Positions 57,327 to 64,000 of a DNA stretch of 64,000 nt are shown in pieces; within the stretch, counting starts at the first letter, position 1, and each line of letters begins with the position of its first letter. The notes beneath the pieces are model-generated. The model was not told where the DNA came from. It was given only the letters and a program-made list of their open reading frames with translations, and did no database searches. Source of the DNA: Coccinella septempunctata (lineage: Eukaryota; Arthropoda; Insecta; Coleoptera; Coccinellidae). The stretch spans positions 12,966,001 through 13,030,000 of the forward strand of contig NC_058190.1 of assembly GCF_907165205.1 (NCBI RefSeq), written 5' to 3'. The translations under genes and the position numbers were made by a program.

Positions 57327-58568
57327 CCCTGAATTTCGCCCCTAAAAATGTTCTTTTTTCACTGAGAGTCACAGAATTTGGTACACAGGAGTTTTATGAT
57401 ATGCGAACTCTCATAGTGCTACCAATTTTGGCCGATGGACCCTCCTAAGACATTTTTTACTGGTGCGCAATGTCTTTGGAACCGCTTATCTAAATTATTT
57501 TGAATTTGCTTAACAGTTAGAAAACCATTTCATTGAAAAATTTTCCCGTTATAATATTTTCATGAAATTAAAGATTTTTAAAAAAAATCTAAAAATCCGA
57601 TTGAACGCATTTCGAGATTCAATCAGATTCTTTAGACCGTATAACCGTAATCTGAAATAAAAAGAAAAAAACCATTCAGTGAGCTATAACTCCAAAAGAG
57701 TTATAATAGGTGAAAACAGGGAATTCCTCTTTTGGCCTAGAGAATCTGTGACTAAATTTGGTTGCATTAAGTTCAGACACCCTGTATTGTAAAAATTGCC
57801 TTCGATCAGAATGAGTGAATAAAAACGCGAAAAATATATATTCTTGTTATGTATTTACTGTACTAATATTTTAATAGTAGATCAGAAGCAACAACCATTT
57901 TTTCCAAATCGGATCGGTTTGAAAGATAAAGGTTGTTGAAAAACCATAAAAAAATGTTATTTTCAGTTGTATCTCACTAACGGTTTCATCGAATGAAATG
58001 AATTTCGGACTACAGCTTTTCATTCATTTGATGAATCTTTTTCGAACACAAGTTATCACGCACGTCTTTCAATTTACTCACTATTACCATTACGTACCAT
58101 AAAAATACCGAAAATTCAAAGAACTCAACTTTGAACGTTTGGTCAAATAAAAGTATTCTTCATATTTTCTCGCATAATGCGCCGTTTCCGAGTAATTTGA
58201 TGTTAAAAATAGAAAAATAACTGTGAAATTCGAAAAAATGGTAGTTTGGCCGAATGCAATTCTTTTTAAAAGAAGATAGGAACTCAAATATCGTCCAACC
58301 ATCGTAGACGATCCATGACAAGCATGAAATATTGCATAATTTGGAATGAGAATTGACCTGCTCGAGCATTCTTGAATGTCACAATTTGATTGTTGCTCGA
58401 ATCAGAAACATTGTCTTTTAGCCCAAATGTCAGTCTGGGCAAAATTTTTTAAATTTTAGCCGAAAATGGTCTCAAATGATTGGTTGAAGAAGTTGTAGTT
58501 AAAACCAAGGAAAAAAAACCAGTATAAATGAACTTATTGTTCATGGGCAATATCCACTTTAAAAAAAA
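57327..58568. other. Spacer, no gene seen
   Basis: AT-rich. CAGACACCCTGTATTG at 57774-57789 resembles a transposon terminus, but no partner was found. Frames 58090-58369 (minus) have no known motif. Confidence 0.35.
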
Positions 58569-59713
58569 CTGCATTCACATTTATTTTAGCAGTCGGTTGG
58601 CCATGAAATAATTTTCTCAAGTGATTGTAACTAGAACGGAGTAAGGTTGTCGTTAAAGTCACAACTAATATCAATTTTCATTACGATAATGCCGAAAGTG
58701 ATTGAAAAAAGAAACAGGGTTTCAGGAAGTGCTATTTAGAATTCAGGTCCGCACAATACGTTAGACGGTATTCAATGTAAGAGAATTTATAAAATGTTTA
58801 ATCTGAATCTAAACGACTTATATTTCAGCTGAATATTTCCACAATCAGGAAGATTGTGAATGAAGAGGATGATAAAGAATTTCCTTCTATTGGGAGATCC
58901 AAAAAAGTGGTGGCATTTGAGAATTTTATGTTTGAGTGAATTAATGCGAAAAGTTTACTACAGGATTCTCGATGAATGTCACCGTAGAAAAAGTTCCCGA
59001 AAATTGATTTTTCTATTTTTCATTTGACTTGTCCTATACATTGTGAATGTCTTAAGGTACCAATAAATAACTAATTATTATTATTATATCAATGTATTAA
59101 GATGAAGTGCCACAAATACGCGCCAGTTGTACTGTTAATTGTGTATTCATGTGAACCTTTTTGAAAGCTGAAGTTCCTCTTGACTTGGAACTTCCTTTAA
59201 TTCCTTTTACTTAAATTGATGTGAGATGATTTTTGTTGAAGAATTTAACATTCTTGTAATTATCTGTTAATTCCTTCAGGAGATACCCATTCCCAAACCC
59301 TGCATCATAAGCATTTCATCTTCGGGTTTATATTTTTGAAATCTACAACTGATGTAACGTATTCAAACATTAGGCAAAGATGATAACGAACATTAACTCT
59401 CCTAAGGCTAGTGCATATCATGATATTACACTTCTACTCTTGTATTTTCCATGCAAATATCTGGATTTGGTATGCCTTCAATCAGTTTGTATAAACTTCA
59501 ATTATGTTCGTCACATATTTTCCGAAGAGATTCGACATTGTGATAAAATATGTAAAAAGCAGAAACTTTTACGTAGAACGGGCAACATAGCGTTGATTTA
59601 AAACCCAAAAATGTTTTGACAAGCGTCATAACCCCACATTTTCGTACTATACACAGTGAAATGTGTCAAATTTCCATGGCCAACCGACTGCTAAAATAAA
59701 AGTGATTGGAGTA
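58569..59713 (+). mobile_element. TIR element with HTH ORF remnant, copy 2
   Basis: Left TTTTAGCAGTCGGTTGGCC and right GGCCAACCGACTGCTAAAA ends, about 1.14 kb apart. Exon 1 of the small ORF (ATGCCGAAAGTGATTG at about 58690) is damaged by an in-frame stop and a deletion. The intron (58777-58828, GTAAGA...TTTCAG) and exon 2 encoding NISTIRKIVNEEDDKEF and GRPKKVVAFENF are preserved. The flanking base runs differ on the two sides, and no target duplication is clear. Confidence 0.75.
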
Positions 59714-60164
59714 TAGATGGTTTGGGAATTAAAGGAACCTAAAATGTTTCTTCCAAAAAATACTGAATCGAATGAATTGAAACTGAGTTATTTGTGGTAA
59801 AGCAGCAAGTCTTATGCAGAATTTCGTGAGAATAGCAACACTGGCAATTTCAATATGTGTGTCAGAACCTTCGAAACATTTCTGAGGAACTACTTGCTTT
59901 CAATACGATCAGATCTCGATGTTTCAAATCGACATCCGGGGGATATCGAATACAGGCAAGGGCACACAGTAATCGAAAATAGAGAGAGGCAATATGAAGA
60001 AGGCCTGTAAGAATACGGCAGTGACGTAGAACTATTGAAAGGGACCATCCACAAGTTTAAATAATACTGTAACTGCTATGGCCCCGTAGTTCAATCTGGC
60101 TTTCCGAGGGAAACAGAAGAATTGAAATTTCATGGGTATCATTCATTTGACCTAAGCGTTTATT
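59714..60164. other. Upstream part of a transposase-like relic
   Basis: Degraded frames (for example 59820-59950) may be the N-terminal half of the relic at 60165; no clear motif could be read. Confidence 0.3.
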
Positions 60165-60430
60165 CTACCTGATTTTGAAAGAAGATTACAATTCTGTCAA
60201 TGGTCACAGAAGATTGCAAAAGATCCTATTTTTTTCAGGAACGTCATGTTTTCTGATGAAGTCACTTTTCATAACATAGGTGAACTGAATCGACATAACT
60301 GTCTTTGTTGGTCTGCGTAACATCCTCATCTACTGTCACGAGCAGTTGATTATCAAAATATTTGAAGTGTCATCACATGGTGTGGTATAGTTAATTGACT
60401 CCTTATTGGGCCGTTTTTTTGTTATTAACT
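60165..60430 (+). pseudogene. Mariner-like transposase relic, catalytic core start
   Basis: Frame reads FERRLQFCQWSQKIAKDPIF, then RNVMFSDEVTFHNIGELNRH, CLCWSA (stop) HPHLLSRAV and VITWCGIVN. This is the mariner-family block around the first catalytic Asp (FSDEvtFhnnGevNrhN..yWs) followed by W.GI. Stops follow, and later sequence (60440-60780) is too decayed to align. Related to, but longer on the N-terminal side than, the relics at 16.2 and 42.3 kb. Confidence 0.8.
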
Positions 60431-61816
60431 CGGAAAGGTATCTCTCCATGAATACTCACTTCTTCAAACAGGCTCAGTAGTTTTTATGTAGAAGATTTTC
60501 ATCATAAGAATTCTGATCCTAAAACACTTTCACAACGATTCATTCCATGTAAAAAACGAGGGGACAAAATGTTTTTGGTTTTACATGAAAATTGAGATTC
60601 TGCAGAAAAAATGTATATTCCCTATTCAAAAATCTACTTTACCTTATAAATTAAAAATTCTTCAAGGTACGGTAAAGGCCCATTTTCACCAAGGATTCAA
60701 ACCGAGAAAGAAAAAACTCATCTGAAACATTTTTTGGTGCAGGCAGTTCCTAAGTAGTTTTTTCAGTGAATCTTTCAAAATGGATCGCCCTGTATCTATG
60801 TAGGCATTTTTAAATCCGATTTTGTAGAAAATGATCAACGAGAGTTTCTGTTGAATAAGGAAATGAGAGGAACCTCAGTTCAGTTCAACTTATGATGTGA
60901 AAAAATGTGAATGATAATGATAATATATAACAATAATTTCCGCAAACGTCTGAAAATTTACGACTTTTTTAACGTCAGTGCATAATGTAGAAGTATGATT
61001 TCACAGACGGCCCTTCTTTGTCCAGTCGTTCTTGTATCGAATTCTGACAAATATTTTGTATCCAAAGAAAAAGACAAAAAACGATACCGATATCTGTGGA
61101 AAATTGATAAATAAATCATAAAAATAATTCCAAATGCAAAACATTCATGAGGATAGCATCCAAAACTTATAAAATGAAAATTTTATCAGCAATTTCAAAA
61201 AGCTCCCAAAGTTTGAATCCACACTCAATTTTCGAAAATGCAGTGTGTCATATAGTCAAATATATTTTGATCTAGGTACTGATTACATTTTGAGAGTTAG
61301 CAAAATTATAATTACGATCAGAGTTACGATAATTACTTACCTACCACTTGTTCAACGTCATTTCTTCAGATAAATAATGAAGCAATAACGATTATTGCAT
61401 TTTCTATTCTGCAAAGGTACCTACCAATGGTTGATATTTCCTAGAAGCATCCGGTTCCTTTATGATAGGTCGAAATAAATGGAGAAATTCGATAAGGAAC
61501 AAAAGATTTATGTGTCATTTTCATTGAATGTAGTAATCAGCTATTTACTATCTATTCGTGATAATGATATGTCATGAAACCGTTCGTAATTGGATAAAAC
61601 ACGAGGTGGCAGCAGGATCCCTGCAGATAACTCCCTGTGGAACAGTCAGAAAATCACGAAATATGATTATTATGATTCATCAGAAATCATGAACCCATGA
61701 AGAAATCCCGACACGACGATTTTATCTGCTTCGAGGTCAGAAGTGCGAAATAAGCTACCAAAAATAATTTTATGAAATAAAAATAATTATAATTGTTGTG
61801 GTGTCGAAAACTTGAG
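60431..61816. other. Spacer, no gene seen
   Basis: AT-rich; probable decayed 3' half of the transposon relic at the start. No motif after 60800. Confidence 0.35.
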
Positions 61817-62365
61817 TTAGTTTTTACGACGATGAGCTGATGACCTGGACGTCGGATGTGACACACGCACTATTTTTTGAAAGAACACTTCGATAATGTC
61901 TGGTATAGTTAGTAGCTGTAGATCAATTACTTCAATATAGATCATAGTGCAGTATAAGACTTTATACTCTGGTGTTAGTGTGATCAAGCATTCATACTCG
62001 TACTTGAGTGTTTTCGAGTCTTGCTCCTCAAAGGGATCTCGGTTATGCACCCACCTTGGATGAATATTAAGATAGGTTCCAATGAATAATCGAGGAGTTT
62101 TTGAGACTTTTGTTTTCTTCAAATGAATTCAGTTGTCTCTTTCGGACGATGAGGCTTGAGCAATACCTACTCCCACAGTTTTCTCTTTCTTTTCCTCGAA
62201 AACTAGAGCGTTACTCAGGCTCAGGACCATCTCATATGTTCCACAGTTCAACCACAAAATGGTTGTCGCACTTTCAAACCACAACTGCGTGACAACCAAG
62301 GGCGTCTGGTCGGTGGAGACAAGGAAAGCTAAGCAACAATGTATCAGGAACCAAAGTACATACAT
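61817..62365 (-). CDS. Unidentified secreted-protein-like frame with one in-frame TGA
   Basis: ATG at 62365 opens MYVLWFLIHCCLAFLVST, a good signal peptide, followed by DQTPLVVTQLWFESATTILW and LNCGTYEMVLSLSNALVFEE. A single TGA at 62131-62129 interrupts the frame. The same frame then continues 104 codons (IHLKKTKVSKTPRLF, YLNIHPRWVHNRDPF, KYEYECLITLTPEY) to a stop at 61817. Codon choice looks coding on both sides of the TGA, and the sequence is not repeated in the window. No family is recognised; Cys residues are few. The options are a recent pseudogene, a missed intron or stop-codon read-through. An acceptor-like CATTAG lies 9 bp before the ATG, so a further upstream exon is possible. Confidence 0.4.
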
Positions 62366-62539
62366 TTCTGACCTAATGTAATTTTCAGAAATAAGTAACA
62401 AAAATACAGAAACACCTGGACTAGATATTCCGACGAAAAACTTTCGCTCCGAATACGCAACAATCCAGCGTAAAATCTAGCGGCAGTGGCGCTATACTAA
62501 TGCCACTTTATAGTGTTTGACAGGGCTGTGGGCAATTAT

Positions 62540-62785
62540 CATAGACATAGAGACATGGACTGAGCAATGTCAGCATGAAATTGGCTTTTTTATAGAAAGA
62601 GAGAAATGATCGTCGGGCATTTACCTGTCTCTTTTTTGTTCACATAAAGGTGAGTGTAGACCAATCAAAATTCTAGAAAAAGACAACTGCATGCCCGACG
62701 TGCATTTCTCTCTGTCATTTTTTTTGACCGTATTTCAAGCACAGAAAGGAAGGGAAGGCACAGTTCATGGCTCTATGTCTATGGC
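62540..62785 (+). mobile_element. 246-bp MITE, 8-bp target duplication (copy A)
   Basis: Starts CATAGACATAGAGACATGGA and ends CATGGCTCTATGTCTATG, flanked by GCAATTAT at 62532-62539 and 62786-62793. Terminal repeats are about 23 bp with mismatches; the interior is otherwise not palindromic. It contains TTGATTGG-like, CCCGACG and poly-T words and has no coding capacity. 8-bp duplications with CA..TG ends fit P-element or hAT superfamilies. Confidence 0.9.
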
Positions 62786-62844
62786 AATTATGCATTTGGT
62801 TCTGTCATAGCCGTCTTTAAACCTTCGTCAGGGTGTATGATACC

Positions 62845-63089
62845 CATAGACATATAGACATGGACTGTGCCTTCCCATTCTATCTATGCATGAAATACGG
62901 TCAAAAAAAGTGACAGAGAGAAACTGAACATCGGGCATGCAGTTGTCTTTTTCTAGAATTTTGATTGGTCCCTACTCACCTCTATGTGAACAAAAAAGAG
63001 ACAGGTAAATGCCCGACGATCATTTCTCTCTTTCTATAAAAAAGCTAATTTCATGCTGACATTGCTCAGTCCATGTCTCTATGTCTATG
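62845..63089 (-). mobile_element. 245-bp MITE, 8-bp target duplication (copy B, inverted)
   Basis: Reverse-oriented near-identical copy of 62540-62785 (differences such as ATAGAGGTGAGTAGGG for ATAAAGGTGAGTGTAG). Flanked by ATGATACC at 62837-62844 and 63090-63097. Only 59 bp separate the two copies, so transcripts across both could form a stem of about 245 bp. Confidence 0.9.
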
Positions 63090-63320
63090 ATGATACCCAA
63101 CTACTGCGTTTACTGCTACAAATTTGAAAATCGCAAAACTGGAGACCTCTGACATCCAGTAGCTTCAGCTCATATATATAGAGTAGTGTGTTTATGTTCT
63201 TCTGTTGGAGTATCCTATACCCCAAAACACTATTACCGTAAATTTTCGTACATCGTTTGAAGAGGTGAATAAGAGAATTTCACTTCAATTTCCAAAACGA
63301 ATTTGTTATTTGTAATAAAT

Positions 63321-64000
63321 ATGTCGTACGAAGAAGGCCAACGAAGGCTTCAGAGATTATGGGACGAGTTTGGTGGGCTCGAGGGTGAAGAACCTGTAAT
63401 GAGCAGTGATTCCGAAGGAGCAACAATAGAACAGGACGAGGAAATGCTGGACGATGAAGAATCGTCAGAAGATGTCTCAAAACTGGAAGAGCCAGAAAAT
63501 AGTGCTCATACACATACTACACACAAGGTGATAGATATAACTTAGATAAAAAGGCGTCGCGCGGGAACAACCTTCTGGATTGCTGGTTACTATTTTTCAC
63601 TGATGAAGTACTGGATGATATGGTTCGTTATACAAATTTGAAATTAGCAACCAGAGCACCTAAATATGATAGCAGGCATCAGTACCTCGTAAAACCAAAA
63701 AATAAAGCAGAAATGAAAGCTGTTATTGGCCTGCTTTATTTGACTGGATTGTATAAGGAAAATCGCCAAAATACTTCTGATCTTTGGAGCACCGATGGTT
63801 TTGGTACAACGATGTCACAGCAGCGATATCATATTTTATTACAATCGCTGCGTTTCGATAATGTGAACAACAGAGCACTACGTAAGGAGACAGACAAACT
63901 GCCAGCCATTCGAGGTGTATATGACCACTTCGTGGAGAATTGCAAGAATCATTATACGCCAAGTGAAAACATCAACATAGATGAGAAGTTGGAGCCATTC
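63321..64000 (+). pseudogene. piggyBac-type transposase, 5' part, runs off the window
   Basis: ATG at 63321 opens an acidic N-terminus (GLEGEEPVMSSDSEGATIEQ) that closes at a TAG (63543-63545). The catalytic domain is read in another frame from about 63530: LLDCWLLFFTDEVLDDMV, YTNLKLATR, AVIGLLYLTGLYKENRQNTS, LWSTDGFGTTMS, RYHILLQSLRFDN and, at the edge, NINIDEKLEPF. This is the DDE_Tnp_1_7 fold of piggyBac/PGBD proteins, and the Asp in IDEKL (63979-63981) matches the first catalytic Asp. One frameshift near 63525 separates the two parts; the normally longer linker between them seems shortened. The catalytic frame is open to the window end, so the copy may be only lightly damaged. No 5' TTAA-flanked terminal repeat was identified. 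Confidence 0.85.

Noticed and set aside
1..64000. tRNA, rRNA and CRISPR arrays
   Set aside because: No cloverleaf with A/B boxes, no rRNA segment next to the R2-like fragment, and no short direct repeats with unique spacers were recognised by eye; a covariance-model scan would be needed to exclude degenerate tRNAs.

Overview
The window looks like insect nuclear DNA. It is AT-rich, intron-bearing and packed with decayed transposable elements typical of insects (Jockey/RTE/R2-type LINEs, Ty3/gypsy, Tc1/mariner, hAT, piggyBac, Helitron, Crypton and many fold-back elements/MITEs). I cannot place it more finely; a beetle is only a guess. There are no operons, rRNA, tRNA or CRISPR arrays.

Host genes are few. 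The one certain gene is the 20S proteasome alpha-5 subunit (PSMA5/Prosalpha5) on the minus strand at 19486-21360, with three coding exons whose splice phases join to a 242-residue protein. Weaker host candidates are: part of an unidentified gene at 23030-24010 (-); two short first-exon-like segments with splice donors at 31196-31295 (+) and 48126-48336 (+), the latter with an eh1/TN-like motif as in NK-class homeobox proteins; and a secreted-protein-like frame with one in-frame TGA at 61817-62365 (-).

Layout. 1-7.6 kb: a 157-bp tandem array leading into a broken Jockey-like LINE, a 755-bp fold-back element and a LINE 3' tail. 8-10.3 kb: Helitron relic and a hAT transposase split by a Jockey 3' end. 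11-17.5 kb: MITE/fold-back DNA, a mariner-like transposase relic and a restriction-like-endonuclease LINE relic. 19-24 kb: the host gene block. 24.8-30.3 kb: a TIR element with a small intron, gypsy integrase relic, Crypton recombinase relic and a complete-ended Tc1 element. 32-43 kb: nested fold-backs carrying mariner-like transposase scraps. 45-47 kb: a second TIR element with an intact spliced 78-aa helix-turn-helix ORF. 48.9-51.8 kb: a 3-kb Foldback-like element built of about 285-bp tandem units and bounded by a 9-bp target duplication. 52-53.7 kb: three LINE 3' fragments (R2, Jockey, RTE). 57-64 kb: MITE, third copy of the TIR element, transposase relic, an inverted pair of 245-bp MITEs and a piggyBac transposase running off the end.

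The most interesting signals are the Foldback-like element (48859-51849); a TIR family sharing CATAGAC termini and exact 8-bp target duplications that includes insertions only 39 and 43 bp long (50463-50501, 7302-7344) beside 245-bp MITEs (62540-63089); and the small spliced HTH ORF conserved in three copies of a short TIR element. Coordinates of element ends are given to the base only where a target duplication or terminal repeat supports them; otherwise they are approximate.
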